A stretch of DNA of 64,000 nucleotides from Roseovarius sp. SCSIO 43702 (GCF_019599045.1 NZ_CP080623.1:828501-892500), one strand, 5' to 3'. Numbered from the stretch's first letter, positions 1 to 9,487 are shown. Program-made: numbers and translations. The notes: generated from the sequence alone by a model not told the origin.

Positions 1-659
1 TTCTTTTGCGCGCCGCGCGCGAGGATGAGGTTGTTCTTGGCGGTGAAGAGCGACTGGTCGAGGCGGATCGCATCGGCGAAGAGGCGTTCGGCCTCGGCAT
101 AGTCGCCGCGCGTAAGCTTGGAATAGCCCCAGTTGTTCATCACGCCCGCCGGGGTCGTGGTCAGGCCAGCCGCGATCTCGTAGAAGCTGTCGGCCTTCTT
201 CCAGTCCTTGTTGCTGTCGGCGACCATCGCCTCGAGCCGGTAGCGCTTGAACGTCTCGTGCGTGGGGGGAACGGAATCGAGGGTCTTCTTGGCCTCGGCC
301 CATTGGCTGTTGCGGATGTAGGCATCGGCCAGTTCGACGCGGTCCTCGTCGGTGGCGTCGGGGTGGGTCGTGACCTTCCGCCAGGCGCTCGCGCCCTCGA
401 CATGGCGCTTGGCCCGGATGAGCGATGCCGCGAGACCCCGCTGTAGGTCGAGTCGATCGGGCTGCTCGCCGGTGGCGCGCTGGAAATAGGTGACGGCCTC
501 GTTCGGATCGGCAACGGTCAACATCACGTCGTTGAGATTGCTTTCGTCGATGACGTTCACGCCTGCTTCGGCACGCGTAGCGTCCTGGTTCTTCTGGTCA
601 CAGGCGGAAAGGCCCGCGAGTGCCACAACACACAGGGAAACAAGGATAGGTTGGCGCAT
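1..659 (-). CDS. TPR-repeat lipoprotein of the Tad locus, 3' end outside the window
   Basis: The reading frame is open from the ATG at 659 to the left edge (219 codons seen). It begins with a signal peptide ending in a lipobox-like LSAC, so an outer-membrane-directed lipoprotein is likely. The rest is helical and carries tetratricopeptide-like repeats, with segments such as NPDEAVTYFQRATGEQPD and the C-terminal part containing NNWGYSKLTRGDYAEAERLF, a typical TPR A/B helix pair. It follows a second TPR gene, and TPR proteins of the TadD type close Tad operons in Rhodobacteraceae, where they are thought to help secretin assembly. The TPR lipoprotein call is secure; the TadD role is inferred from position. 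The stop codon is not in the window. Confidence 0.8.
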   Translation of the reverse strand, partial: MRQPILVSLCVVALAGLSACDQKNQDATRAEAGVNVIDESNLNDVMLTVADPNEAVTYFQRATGEQPDRLDLQRGLAASLIRAKRHVEGASAWRKVTTHPDATDEDRVELADAYIRNSQWAEAKKTLDSVPPTHETFKRYRLEAMVADSNKDWKKADSFYEIAAGLTTTPAGVMNNWGYSKLTRGDYAEAERLFADAIRLDQSLFTAKNNLILARGAQK

Positions 660-716
660 GGATTGCGTCCTTATACTGCCTCTGCCTCATGCAGCCCTCT
701 TCGTGGCCGCTTATTC

Positions 717-1283
717 TTATATCGGTATCTGACGGATCAGGTAGTCGCTGCTACCGCGTCGCACCAATTTGTAATCTTGCTCTTCTTCCGTCGGATCATA
801 GACCGAGTTTTCCATTTTTGCGAGAGCCAGACGCAAATTATCGCGAATTGAGTCACTTTGGCCATTGTCGAGCGCATAGGCGTGGCGGAACATCTGCGCG
901 GCCTCGGCCACTTCGCCCTTTTCCATGAGCACGACACCGAGGTTGTTCCATGCCTCCGGCACGGTCTCTTCGGCCTTGATCGCGTCCCGCAGGAGGGTTT
1001 CGGCCTGGCCCAAACGGCGCAGGCCGAGATTGGCGCTGCCCATGCCGGCCATGATTTCGGGGGTGAGGCCGCCTTCCTCGAGCGCCGCGCGCGAGAAGGC
1101 TTCGAGCGCCAGTTCGTATTCGCCCGCGCGCATGAGCCGGTGACCGACGGTCAGGCCATCGACCGCCTCGCCCTTGCTGGCGAGCCCGGGCGCGTAGGGG
1201 TTCTCGGGGAGCGCGGCGTCATTCGCGCAGCCCGCGAGCGCCAGCGCCAAACCCGCCGCGATCAAGATGCCTGCCCGTGCCAT
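717..1283 (-). CDS. tadD: TadD-like TPR lipoprotein of the Flp pilus locus
   Basis: The 188-residue protein starts with a short hydrophobic signal and the lipobox LAGC (Cys19), then TPR-like helices (LRRLGQAETLLRDAIKAEE, followed by AWNNLGVVLMEKGEVAEAAQ). TadD proteins are outer-membrane TPR lipoproteins needed for Flp pilus assembly, probably for secretin stability. The gene lies 29 bp downstream of tadC in the same direction and 57 bp upstream of a second TPR lipoprotein. Which of the two TPR proteins is the orthologue of TadD cannot be settled here. The C-terminus (SSDYLIRQIPI) is short and polar. Confidence 0.75.
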   Translation of the reverse strand: MARAGILIAAGLALALAGCANDAALPENPYAPGLASKGEAVDGLTVGHRLMRAGEYELALEAFSRAALEEGGLTPEIMAGMGSANLGLRRLGQAETLLRDAIKAEETVPEAWNNLGVVLMEKGEVAEAAQMFRHAYALDNGQSDSIRDNLRLALAKMENSVYDPTEEEQDYKLVRRGSSDYLIRQIPI

Positions 1284-1312
1284 TCGGCCTCACGTTCATT
1301 GCGCCCCGATCA

Positions 1313-2284
1313 TCACTGGGACATGGCCGTGAGTTCCATGATACCCAGAACCGACGGACCGACGAGGATGATCAACAATGGCGGCACTGTAAGCATCATC
1401 GTGGCCAATGTCATCTTCGTCGGAAGCTTGTTCGCCTTTTCCTCGGCGCGCATGACGCGCTTGTCACGCATCTCGCTCGCGTAGACGCGCAGCGCGTCGC
1501 CGATCGAGGTGCCGAAGGTCTGGCTCTGGACAAGGACGGTCACGAAGGAGGACACGTCCTGCACGCCGCAGCGCTCGGCCATCTCGTTGAGCACCGACGC
1601 CTTGTCCCGGCCCGCCTTGATCTGCTGTGCGACGATCTGGTACTCGTCGGCGAGGGCGGGGAACGAGGCGCGGATCTCGTTCGAGACGCGCACGATGGCC
1701 TGGTCCATGGATTGCCCCGCCTCGACGCAGACCAGCATCATGTCGAGGCTGTCGGGGAAGCCGTCCTGGATTTCTTCCTGGCGCTTCTGCTGACGTTTGG
1801 TGACCCAGTATTTCGGCATCATGTATCCCACGGCACCGGGGCCGAGGATATACATGAGCATCTTCTGGGTCGTGGTGTCGGGCCCCTGCACGAAGAGCAC
1901 GAAATAGACGACGCCCGCCACCAGAAGACCGAGCGCAAGCGCCATCTGCGCGAAGTGGAAATACCGCACCGCGTCGCGGTTGCGATAGCCCGCCTGCATG
2001 AGCTTCTTGCGGATTTCGGAAAGCTGCTTCTCGTCCTGCGGTTCGAGGAAGCCCGCGTATTTGTCGAGCTTGTCGTTGCGCTGACCGGCGCGGAGGGATT
2101 GTGTCTTGGTCTTGCCGGAGGCCGCTTCCTTCTGGGTGCGCTTGAGCTTGTCGAGCGGATCCTCGGGCTGGTTGAGCATCATCACCAGGGTGATGAGGAT
2201 GAGGACCACGCCCAGCATGCCCACGGCGATGAGCGGGCCGAAGGGGCCAAGCGCGCCGGTCAGGATGTCGTTGATAAAGGTCAT
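1313..2284 (-). CDS. tadC: Tad pilus inner-membrane platform protein TadC
   Basis: A 323-residue type II secretion F (GspF) domain protein. Hydrophobic segments lie near the N-terminus (GPLIAVGMLGVVLILITLVMM), in the middle (FAQMALALGLLVAGVVYF) and at the C-terminus (MTLATMMLTVPPLLIILVG). Between them is the cytoplasmic helical F domain with the family-typical DMMLVCVEAGQSMDQAI segment. TadC pairs with TadB to form the inner-membrane platform that couples the TadA ATPase to pilin assembly. It starts 13 bp after the tadB stop, so the two genes are surely co-transcribed. Confidence 0.92.
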   Translation of the reverse strand: MTFINDILTGALGPFGPLIAVGMLGVVLILITLVMMLNQPEDPLDKLKRTQKEAASGKTKTQSLRAGQRNDKLDKYAGFLEPQDEKQLSEIRKKLMQAGYRNRDAVRYFHFAQMALALGLLVAGVVYFVLFVQGPDTTTQKMLMYILGPGAVGYMMPKYWVTKRQQKRQEEIQDGFPDSLDMMLVCVEAGQSMDQAIVRVSNEIRASFPALADEYQIVAQQIKAGRDKASVLNEMAERCGVQDVSSFVTVLVQSQTFGTSIGDALRVYASEMRDKRVMRAEEKANKLPTKMTLATMMLTVPPLLIILVGPSVLGIMELTAMSQ

Positions 2285-2297
2285 CGCTTGGGTGTCC

Positions 2298-3266
2298 TCA
2301 GACTTTGATGTTCACGAGCGCCCGCATCACGATGAGGTTGAGAACCAGGAAGGCTCCGACCACCAGGCAGGCAGGAATGAAGAAGGGGTGCAGCATCGCC
2401 TCGTCGTAGTAGTTGGGATCGAGAAGCTGGATGCCGACAAGGGCGAGAAGCGGGAAGCCCGAGAGGAACTTGCCAGACCACTTGGCCTCGGCGGTGATCG
2501 CCTTGACCCGGCGGAAGAGGCGGAAGCGGGCGCGGATCACCTTGGCCAGGCCATCGAGGATCTCGGCGAGGTTGCCGCCCGATTGCTGCTGGATCGTCAC
2601 GGCGACGGCAAGAAAGCGCAGATCCTGCATGTCGAGCCGTTCGGCCATGTCCTTGAGCGCCTCGCCGACGTCGCGGCCATAGGCGGCCTCGTCCGAGATG
2701 ATGCCGAACTCGGTGGCGAGCGGATCGGCCACCTCGCTGGCCACGATGGAGATGGCCGAGGAAAAGGGATGGCCGACGCGCAGGCTGCGCACCATGAGCT
2801 CGATCGCGTCGGGAAGCTGTTCCTCGAGAAGCGCCATGCGCTTGTTGGCCTTCATCGAGATCCAGAGAAACACGCCGCCGATCCCCATCCCCGCCGAGAC
2901 GATGATCCGCACCGGCAGCGAGGTTGCGGTGCCGATGGTCAGCGCCATGAAGGCCAGGACACCCAGGGCGGCCATGAGGCCGATGAGCTGCTTCGGCGAA
3001 AAGGCGATGGCGGCCTTCTGGGCCTTGTTCGCCAAGATCGCGTAAAGCGGGATGCGGCGCGATTTCAGGTGAAGCTGCATTTCCTTGCGCAGCTTCTCCA
3101 TCACCTCCTCGCGGTTCGCGTTCTTGTCGAGCATCTCGAGCCGGCGGTTGACGCGGCTGTTGAGCGAGATGGATTTGCCGAACACCGTGAGATAGATGCC
3201 CTCGACCAATACGAGGACGCCCACGAAGATCAGCCCGTAGATGATGGGTTCGATGGAGATGGCCAT
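2298..3266 (-). CDS. tadB: Tad pilus inner-membrane platform protein TadB
   Basis: A 322-residue GspF-family membrane protein. It has an N-terminal membrane segment (IIYGLIFVGVLVLVEGIYL), a cytoplasmic F domain with LPDAIELMVRSLRVGHPF and QQQSGGNLAEILDGLAKVIR (the signature that distinguishes TadB from TadC), and C-terminal membrane helices. It works with TadC and the TadA ATPase at the inner membrane. The start is only 6 bp after the tadA stop codon, consistent with translational coupling. Length and domain order are normal for the family. Confidence 0.92.
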   Translation of the reverse strand: MAISIEPIIYGLIFVGVLVLVEGIYLTVFGKSISLNSRVNRRLEMLDKNANREEVMEKLRKEMQLHLKSRRIPLYAILANKAQKAAIAFSPKQLIGLMAALGVLAFMALTIGTATSLPVRIIVSAGMGIGGVFLWISMKANKRMALLEEQLPDAIELMVRSLRVGHPFSSAISIVASEVADPLATEFGIISDEAAYGRDVGEALKDMAERLDMQDLRFLAVAVTIQQQSGGNLAEILDGLAKVIRARFRLFRRVKAITAEAKWSGKFLSGFPLLALVGIQLLDPNYYDEAMLHPFFIPACLVVGAFLVLNLIVMRALVNIKV

Positions 3267-3272
3267 TTCGCG

Positions 3273-4742
3273 TTACCCCGCAACCGTGGGTTCATAGATG
3301 CTTGTCGGTAGATCGTAACCCCAGAGGCGGAAGCGTTCGGAGTAGTGCGAGCGCACGCCGGTGGCGGTGAAGTGGCCGATGATCTTGTTCTCGGGCGTGA
3401 GGCCCACGCGCTGGAAGCGGAACACCTCCTGCATGGAGATGACGTCGCCCTCCATCCCGGTGATCTCGGTGATGGAGGTCATGCGGCGCGAGCCGTCCTG
3501 AAGGCGGCTGGCCTGCACCAGGAGGTGCACGGCCGAGGCGATCTGCGAACGCACGGCCTTGAGCGGCATCTCGATCCCGGCCATGGCGACCATGTTCTCG
3601 AGCCGCGAGATGCCGTCGCGCGGGTTGTTGGCGTGGATCGTGGTCATTGAGCCGTCGTGGCCGGTGTTCATGGCCTGAAGCATGTCGATGACCTCCTCGC
3701 CGCGCGTCTCGCCGACGATGATACGGTCGGGACGCATCCGAAGCGCGTTCTTGAGACAGTCGCGGGGCGACACCTCGCCCTTGCCCTCGACGTTGGGGGG
3801 GCGGCTTTCCATGCGGCCCACGTGGGTCTGCTGGAGCTGGAGTTCGGCGGTGTCCTCGATGGTGAGGATGCGCTCGGAATTGTCGATGAAGGACGACAGC
3901 GCATTGAGCGTCGTCGTCTTGCCCGAGCCGGTCCCGCCGGAGACGATCACATTCAGCCGTGTGGCGACCGCGGCCTGGAGATAGGCGGCCATCTCCTCGG
4001 AGAAGGCGCCGAAATTCACCAGGTCGTCGATGCCGAGCTTGTCCTTCTTAAACTTCCGGATCGAGACGAGCGATCCGTCAACGGCCACCGGCGGCACCAT
4101 GGCGTTGAAGCGCGAGCCGTCGGCGAGACGGGCGTCGACATAGGGGTTCGATTCGTCCACGCGGCGACCCACGGCGCTCACGATCTTGTCGATGATGCGC
4201 AGGAGGTGCTTCTCGTCCTTGAAGGTGACGTCGGACAGCATGAGCTTGCCCGCTCGTTCGACGAAGATCTGGTGGGGTCCGTTCACGAGTATGTCGTTGA
4301 CGGTGTCGTCCTTGAGCAGCGTCTCGAGCGGACCGAGGCCGCGCACCTCGTCATAGAGTTCCTGCGTGAGGGTGCTGCGGTCCTCGCGGTTGAGCACGAT
4401 GGACCGCTCTTCCAGCACCTCGGCGGCGATCGAGCCGATTTCGGCGCGCAGATCCGCCTCGGACGCGGATTCGAGCGCGCCGAGGTTCAGGTGATCGAGG
4501 AGCGAGCGGTGCAGGTCGAGCTTGATCTCGGCCAGGCGCTCCTTGCGCTTGCGTTCCTTGTCCATGGGCGCGGCGGAGGCGGCCGACTTGGCCAGCGGCT
4601 TGCGCAGCGAGGGCCGCGCTTCGGGCGCGGGAGCGGGGGCCGGGGCGGCCACGGCTTCGATGGGTTTGGTCGCCGGAGCCTTGATCGCCGCCTTGACCGG
4701 GGTTGCGCCCTCCGAGCCGGGTTTCTTGTATCTCGAAAACAT
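3273..4742 (-). CDS. tadA: Tad/Flp pilus assembly ATPase TadA (CpaF)
   Basis: A 489-residue secretion ATPase of the CpaF/TadA branch (GspE/VirB11 superfamily). The first 100 or so residues are an Ala/Pro-rich linker. The ATPase core follows with Walker [16 protein letters not shown], an Asp box/Walker B region [14 protein letters not shown], and the conserved [17 protein letters not shown]. It hexamerises on the cytoplasmic face and drives pilin polymerisation through TadB/TadC. I chose the ATG at 4742 (MFSRYKKPG) rather than a longer open frame because an AGGA-like Shine-Dalgarno precedes it and the upstream extension runs back into cpaE. It sits 17 bp downstream of cpaE. Confidence 0.94.
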   Translation of the reverse strand: MFSRYKKPGSEGATPVKAAIKAPATKPIEAVAAPAPAPAPEARPSLRKPLAKSAASAAPMDKERKRKERLAEIKLDLHRSLLDHLNLGALESASEADLRAEIGSIAAEVLEERSIVLNREDRSTLTQELYDEVRGLGPLETLLKDDTVNDILVNGPHQIFVERAGKLMLSDVTFKDEKHLLRIIDKIVSAVGRRVDESNPYVDARLADGSRFNAMVPPVAVDGSLVSIRKFKKDKLGIDDLVNFGAFSEEMAAYLQAAVATRLNVIVSGGTGSGKTTTLNALSSFIDNSERILTIEDTAELQLQQTHVGRMESRPPNVEGKGEVSPRDCLKNALRMRPDRIIVGETRGEEVIDMLQAMNTGHDGSMTTIHANNPRDGISRLENMVAMAGIEMPLKAVRSQIASAVHLLVQASRLQDGSRRMTSITEITGMEGDVISMQEVFRFQRVGLTPENKIIGHFTATGVRSHYSERFRLWGYDLPTSIYEPTVAG

Positions 4743-4759
4743 CTGGTGGTCCTTTCGGG

Positions 4760-5998
4760 TCAGGCCGCCTCGGCGTCGGATTTGCCCAGCTCGTGAAGCG
4801 AGGTGGCCAGCTTGGCGATCTCGCGGCGCAGCGGGTTCTTGGGTGCGGAGGCGCCGAGCGGCAGGCCGTGATCGGCGCCCTGCGACACCGGTTTGCCGCC
4901 ATCGGGGAGCTGAAGTTCGATCCCGATCTCGAGGCTTTCGGCCATGCGCTTGATCCGGCTCTTGCCGTTGAGGTCGGTGAATTTCGGTGCCCGGTTGAGG
5001 CAGAAGCGCAGCCGTTCGAGCGGCAGTTCCTCGGCCTTGAGCGCGCGTTTGAGACGCAGGGTGTTCTGGGCCGAGCGCATGTCCATCTCGAGCGTCACGA
5101 AATAGATCTGCGACGCTGTAAGCACCGTCTCGGTCCACTGGACGAGCGTGGTGGGCATGTCGACGATCACGTAGTCGAAGCGCTGCCGCGCGTGTTCGAG
5201 GACGCGAGAGACGTCATCGGGGCTGACGAGGTCGAGGGGAATGATCTCGGGCGGCGCGGTCAGCACCCAGAGCTTTTCCTCATGGCACTGGAGCGCGGCG
5301 CGGAAGATGTCCTCGTCCATGCTTTCGGTGTCGGACCACATCTCGTAGACCGCTTCGCGCCGCGGCAGGTCGAGGAAGGTGGCGACCGAGCCGAATTGCA
5401 GCGACAGGTCCACGATGCAGACCTTCGGCGGGTTGGCCTTGTCGGCCAGCGCAAGCTCCCATCCGAGATTGACCGCGAGCGTGGTGGCGCCGGTGCCGCC
5501 GGCGATGCCCTGGACGCCAAGCAAGACGCCCTCGCGCCCGGTCGAGGCGGGCGCATGTGGCGCGGCGGGAGCTTCGGCCACCGGTTCGGGTGGACGGCGC
5601 AAACGCTCGATCGCCGCCTGAAGCTCGTTCTCGGGAAGCGGGTAGGGGACGAATTCGTCGGCGCCCTTGCGCAGGAGCGCATGCAGCGCGGCGGGGCTGA
5701 CATCGTCGGCGATGAGGATGACCTTCACGCCGGCCTTTCCGGCCTGTTCGATCAGGTCGGCGATCATGTCGAGGTTCGCCTCGTCGGTCTCGTCGATGGC
5801 GATCGCCACGAATTCGAGCGTCGCCGCGTCGTCCTGCTCGAGAAAGGCCAGGGCCTCGTGAAAGCCCAGGTCGCCCCAAGCTTCGCCCATCGCGGTTTCC
5901 ATGTCCTCGATCAGCAGGTCGAAGTTCCGCACGTCCCGGCTGATCGTGCAGGCGACGATCGGGCTGGGTTCTGGATGTTGCATCGCACTACTCGTCAT
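4760..5998 (-). CDS. cpaE: Pilus assembly protein CpaE/TadZ, MinD-like ATPase with receiver-like N-terminus
   Basis: A 412-residue protein with an N-terminal pseudo-receiver domain (to about residue 130; VKVILIADDVSPAALHALL) and a C-terminal SIMIBI ATPase with a deviant Walker A motif (VQGIAGGTGATTLAVNLG). The lysine expected at the motif end is replaced (GGTGATT), as in many CpaE/TadZ proteins with weak or altered nucleotide binding. CpaE positions the Tad machine at the cell pole. It heads the cpaE-tadA-tadB-tadC-TPR unit, downstream of a terminator at 6207-6232, so it probably has its own promoter in 6000-6200. An internal ATG five codons in (MQHPEPS) is an alternative start. Confidence 0.9.
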   Translation of the reverse strand: MTSSAMQHPEPSPIVACTISRDVRNFDLLIEDMETAMGEAWGDLGFHEALAFLEQDDAATLEFVAIAIDETDEANLDMIADLIEQAGKAGVKVILIADDVSPAALHALLRKGADEFVPYPLPENELQAAIERLRRPPEPVAEAPAAPHAPASTGREGVLLGVQGIAGGTGATTLAVNLGWELALADKANPPKVCIVDLSLQFGSVATFLDLPRREAVYEMWSDTESMDEDIFRAALQCHEEKLWVLTAPPEIIPLDLVSPDDVSRVLEHARQRFDYVIVDMPTTLVQWTETVLTASQIYFVTLEMDMRSAQNTLRLKRALKAEELPLERLRFCLNRAPKFTDLNGKSRIKRMAESLEIGIELQLPDGGKPVSQGADHGLPLGASAPKNPLRREIAKLATSLHELGKSDAEAA

Positions 5999-6206
5999 TC
6001 GATCTCGGTCCTAGTCTGCTCGCCCGGCAACCGGGCGGAAGGTTCGCGGAGCGAAACCCGCGTTTTCGCGGTGAAGCTCCGGTTTTGCCTGATGCGCCCA
6101 TACCTCGAAGGGCCGGACGCAGTTTTGCCTGAGAAGAACCTGCCGCCTAATGTGGGCAACATTAGGACCAAAAAATCGCAATTGTGCGATCATGGAGAAC
6201 AAAGAA

Positions 6207-6232
6207 AAACCCGCCGACGATGCGGCGGGTTT
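6207..6232 (-). terminator. Intrinsic terminator after the OmpA-like gene
   Basis: A perfect 10-bp inverted repeat (AAACCCGCCG / CGGCGGGTTT, 6-nt loop). Read on the minus strand it is followed by TTCTTTG, so it fits a Rho-independent terminator for the ompA-like gene ending at 6280. It separates the cpaC-ompA unit from cpaE. The rest of the 6000-6279 interval contains no credible gene and must hold the cpaE promoter. Confidence 0.8.
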
Positions 6233-6279
6233 CGAGGTGGCCCGGCAAGCCGGGCAGGGAGAAATCAAGTGCGCCGGGC

Positions 6280-6963
6280 CTATTCGCCGCCGCCACCGCT
6301 GCTGCTGGCGCCCGAGGCGTCCTCGATGGCCTTGGCCAGCGCGATGTCGGATTTCGGTACGGCGCTTTGGATGTATTCGCGATAGATCACTTGGGCATAT
6401 TTGCCGTCCATGATGACCGGGTGCGATTGCACGAAGCCCGAAACCTCGGTCACGGTGCGCCGGTTGCGGCGCTCGCGGCCCTGGGTCACGATGAGCGGCT
6501 GCGTCTCGCCGAACGAGACGAGCGCCTCGAGGCGAGAGGTGCTGATGCCCTGGCTCGCGAAGAACGCCACCACGGCGCGGGCCCGCGCAAGACCCAGCCG
6601 CTTGTTGTAGGCGTTCGAGCCGACCTTGTCGGTGTGGCCGTAGACGCGGAAGGTCACTTCGGGGAACTGGCGGATCCAGGCGGCCTGTTCGCTCAGGATA
6701 TGGCGCGCGCGGGCGTCAAGCTGGGCCGAGTTGAAGGCGAAGTTGACCGTCGTGTCCACCTCGTTCGCGAAACGGTTCGACAGGTTGTGAACGTAGCCGC
6801 GTTCGCCGGTCATGACCTGGTGGTTCTGCATGGTGGCGTTACCGAAGTTGCCGCCATCGACGAGCGCGCCCGCTTCGTTGAAGTAGGAGCCCGAGACCTC
6901 GCTCGGCGCGCGACCGCAGGCCGCGAGAGCGAGAAGGGTGATGAGTGTTGCTGTGCGTTTCAT
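6280..6963 (-). CDS. OmpA-family lipoprotein of the Tad locus
   Basis: A 227-residue protein with a signal peptide ending in the lipobox LAAC (Cys16). The C-terminal OmpA/Pal peptidoglycan-binding domain spans about residues 70-190: TVNFAFNSAQLDARARHIL, FRVYGHTDKVGSNAYNKRLGLARA and RRNRRTVTEV. It should be anchored in the outer membrane and bind peptidoglycan, holding the pilus secretin in the wall. Rhodobacteraceae Tad loci often carry such a protein where Caulobacter has CpaD. It lies 16 bp downstream of cpaC and is followed by a terminator. Confidence 0.88.
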   Translation of the reverse strand: MKRTATLITLLALAACGRAPSEVSGSYFNEAGALVDGGNFGNATMQNHQVMTGERGYVHNLSNRFANEVDTTVNFAFNSAQLDARARHILSEQAAWIRQFPEVTFRVYGHTDKVGSNAYNKRLGLARARAVVAFFASQGISTSRLEALVSFGETQPLIVTQGRERRNRRTVTEVSGFVQSHPVIMDGKYAQVIYREYIQSAVPKSDIALAKAIEDASGASSSGGGGE

Positions 6964-6979
6964 GTCCCCGTTCCCGTCC

Positions 6980-8398
6980 TCAATCCATCACGTAGCCGTA
7001 GGAGCCGGTGAAGTCCTGCTTGGCGACTTCGCCGACCGCACCGCCGGAATTGCGCACGTCGCGTGCCACCCGACCGTTGAGAAAGAGGTCGCTTTCGGTC
7101 GGCAGGACCACTCGGTCGGTCGGCAGGGCCAGCGTTTCGCCCGAGGTGGGCGTCACGAGATGCGCGGTGACGATGATCACGAGCTCGGTCTGCGAGCGCT
7201 GGTAGTTGGCGCTGCGGAAGAGCGCGCCGAGGACCGGAAGGTCGCCCAGCCACGGCACCTGATCGTTGGCGTCGCGGAAATCGTCCTGAAGCAGGCCGGC
7301 GATGGCGAAGCTCTCGCCGTCGCGCAGCGCCACCGTTGTCGAGGTGTCGCGGCGGCGGAAGGCGCTGATCGTGAGCTGACCGTTGGTGAACCCGTTCGCC
7401 GGATCGAGCGACGACACGGCCGCGGCAAGTTCGAGGTTGATTATGTTGTCATCAAGCACGCGGGGCACGAAGTTCAGCTCGACGCCGAAGCGCTTGAATT
7501 CGACGGTGATCGCGCCGTCTTCCTGGCTGACCGGGATCGGGTATTCGCCGCCGGCAAGGAAGTTGGCTTCCTGCCCGGAGAGGGCGGTGAGGTTCGGTTC
7601 CGCCAGGGTGCGGACAACCCCCTTGTTTTCAAGGGCTTGAAGCAGGATGCCGATCTGTGCCGACCCGGCGTTGATGCCGAAGAACGCGGCGCCCGCGGCG
7701 GCTGTGCCGTTAAGCGTGCCGGGCGTGACCGCATTGGCATTGGTGCCCGAGCTGCCGATATTCTGCGTGGCGACACCGACGCCCAGGCCGTTGCCCAGCC
7801 CATCGACGAGAAGCGAGGTTCCGAGACTCTTGGAGATGCTGCGCTGCATTTCGGCGAAGCGGACCTTGAGCATGACCTGCTGCTTGCCCGAGACGGACAT
7901 GAGGTTCGACACGCGCTCGGGCGCGTAGCGTTCGGCCAGGTCGAGTGCGCGCTGCAGGCGCGGCGTGCTCGACACGGTGCCCGAAAGGACGATGCCGTCA
8001 TTGGCGGTGCGCACCTCGATCTGCTCGTTGGGCAGGATCTGGCGCAGCCGTTCCTTGAATTCGGAGATGTCGGCGCTGACATGCACATCGACATTGGTGA
8101 TGAGCCGCCCGTTCGCGTCGAGAAGCGTGAGCGTGGTGCGCCCCGGTGCCTTGCCGAGAAGATAGATGGTGCGATCCGACAAGGTCGAGAAATCGGCGAT
8201 GGAGGGGTTCGCGATGCTGAGCTCGGCGAAGGGAACGTCGCTTTCCACGACGATCGCGCGGTTCATCGCGACGCTCAGATCCCGCGCGGTTCCCTTGCGA
8301 ACCACGTGCAGCGTTTCCGCCTGCGCGGGGGCGGGCGCATGCCCGACGGTGACGGCGACGCCCATGAGGGCCGCCCAGAACATAGACTTCATTTTCAT
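6980..8398 (-). CDS. cpaC: Tad pilus outer-membrane secretin CpaC/RcpA
   Basis: A 472-residue secretin with a signal peptide. The N-terminal pilus/secretin N domain runs to about residue 100 (LGKAPGRTTLTLLDANGRLI), followed by a BON-like segment and the type II/III secretin domain (from about residue 190) ending in the conserved gate and lip region (VPWLGDLPVLGALFRSANYQ, then ELVIIVTAHLV). It forms the multimeric outer-membrane channel for the Flp pilus. The ATG at 8398 gives MKMKSM; a second ATG two codons in is equally possible. It starts a new unit after the terminator behind cpaB, with about 150 bp of upstream sequence for a promoter. Confidence 0.93.
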   Translation of the reverse strand: MKMKSMFWAALMGVAVTVGHAPAPAQAETLHVVRKGTARDLSVAMNRAIVVESDVPFAELSIANPSIADFSTLSDRTIYLLGKAPGRTTLTLLDANGRLITNVDVHVSADISEFKERLRQILPNEQIEVRTANDGIVLSGTVSSTPRLQRALDLAERYAPERVSNLMSVSGKQQVMLKVRFAEMQRSISKSLGTSLLVDGLGNGLGVGVATQNIGSSGTNANAVTPGTLNGTAAAGAAFFGINAGSAQIGILLQALENKGVVRTLAEPNLTALSGQEANFLAGGEYPIPVSQEDGAITVEFKRFGVELNFVPRVLDDNIINLELAAAVSSLDPANGFTNGQLTISAFRRRDTSTTVALRDGESFAIAGLLQDDFRDANDQVPWLGDLPVLGALFRSANYQRSQTELVIIVTAHLVTPTSGETLALPTDRVVLPTESDLFLNGRVARDVRNSGGAVGEVAKQDFTGSYGYVMD

Positions 8399-8551
8399 GT
8401 GACCTGCCTTCCGATCACGCCTCGATTTGATGGGTCTTCTTGCCCAGATTGATCGAAGCCTGCGTCAATTCACGTAAATTTTCAAGCAACAATGGATTTT
8501 GTGCCTTGTTTTGCGGTCAACGGAGACAACCGTTGCAGGAATGCGACGCAT

Positions 8552-8581
8552 GAAAAAGGGGCGTTCGCGATGGAACGCCCC
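8552..8581 (-). terminator. Intrinsic terminator after cpaB
   Basis: A 9-bp perfect stem (GGGGCGTTC / GAACGCCCC, 6-nt loop) followed on the minus strand by TTTTTCATGCG. It lies 31 bp after the cpaB stop and separates the pilin-cpaB transcript from cpaC. Sequence 8399-8551 between it and the cpaC start is comparatively AT-rich and is the likely cpaC promoter region. Confidence 0.82.
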
Positions 8582-8611
8582 CGGTTTTGGCTATGTCACA
8601 TGACATGAATG

Positions 8612-9487
8612 TCAGTTCGTGCACGGGATCTCGCTGACGATCACCTCGGAGCCGCGGCGGGTGCGGATGGTGCAGACCTCTTCCTCGATGCGGGGCGCCT
8701 CTTGCTCGATCTCGACCTGCGCGAGACCCAGGAGCGAGGATTGGTCGACCTCGATCGCTTCGGCCACGGTTTCGTCACCGGCGCCGACGAGCGAGAGCGT
8801 GAGCTTGCCGGTGGATTGCGCTTGCGCCAGGGCGGCGACCTGCTGGGGCGAGGCCGCGACGGTCACGGTGCGGGCGAGGATCGCGCCGGTCGTGCTTCCG
8901 TCCGATGTCTGGTCGACGGCGATGAGCTTCATGCCGGTTTCGATAAGCTTGGTCACGTCGCCCTCGGACTGACCCTCGGTGCGCACGCCGGAGCGACCGA
9001 TATTGCCGGTCCAGTAGATGTCGACGCGGTCGCCGGGACGCAGGAAACCCGCGACGCCCGAAGCGGTGTCCACGTTTATCGCGAAGGCACGCATGCCGCG
9101 TTCGAGCTGGTTGGTGAGACCCGCATCCTCGCCGGGGCCGGTCACCTTGACCTCGAGGATCGCCTCGAATTTCTCCATGGCGCGGATCACGGTGCGCGGC
9201 TCGCTCTCGCCCTTGGGCATCAGCGCCTCCTCGGTGCTGAACACGCCGTCGGGCAGGGAAGCCGCGGGAAACTTCACAAGGGTCACGTCCTCCTTGGTGA
9301 GACGCTGCCCATAGGCCAGGGGCCGTGCGGCGACATAGACGTCGACCGTCTGGATGGCGGGGCTTTGTGCCGCGCGAAGTGCGTTGGCCTCGGCCTCGTA
9401 ACTCTGAAGCACGCCCTTGGCCATGTAGACCGCGAAACCCGCGAGTCCGATCCCGACAACCAGGACCAATCCGAATACCGCTCGCAT
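8612..9487 (-). CDS. cpaB: Flp pilus assembly protein CpaB/RcpC
   Basis: A 291-residue protein with an N-terminal membrane anchor (FGLVLVVGIGLAGFAVYMAK), a SAF domain near residues 45-115 (VYVAARPLAYGQRLTKEDV) and the RcpC/CpaB domain that follows (MRAFAINVDTASGVAGFLRP, GDRVDIYWTGN). CpaB is a periplasmic partner of the secretin. It lies downstream of two pilin genes with a stem-loop between, and is followed by a terminator, so it probably forms a transcript with the pilins. Its C-terminus (CTIRTRRGSEVIVSEIPCTN) has two cysteines that could form a disulfide. Confidence 0.92.
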   Translation of the reverse strand: MRAVFGLVLVVGIGLAGFAVYMAKGVLQSYEAEANALRAAQSPAIQTVDVYVAARPLAYGQRLTKEDVTLVKFPAASLPDGVFSTEEALMPKGESEPRTVIRAMEKFEAILEVKVTGPGEDAGLTNQLERGMRAFAINVDTASGVAGFLRPGDRVDIYWTGNIGRSGVRTEGQSEGDVTKLIETGMKLIAVDQTSDGSTTGAILARTVTVAASPQQVAALAQAQSTGKLTLSLVGAGDETVAEAIEVDQSSLLGLAQVEIEQEAPRIEEEVCTIRTRRGSEVIVSEIPCTN

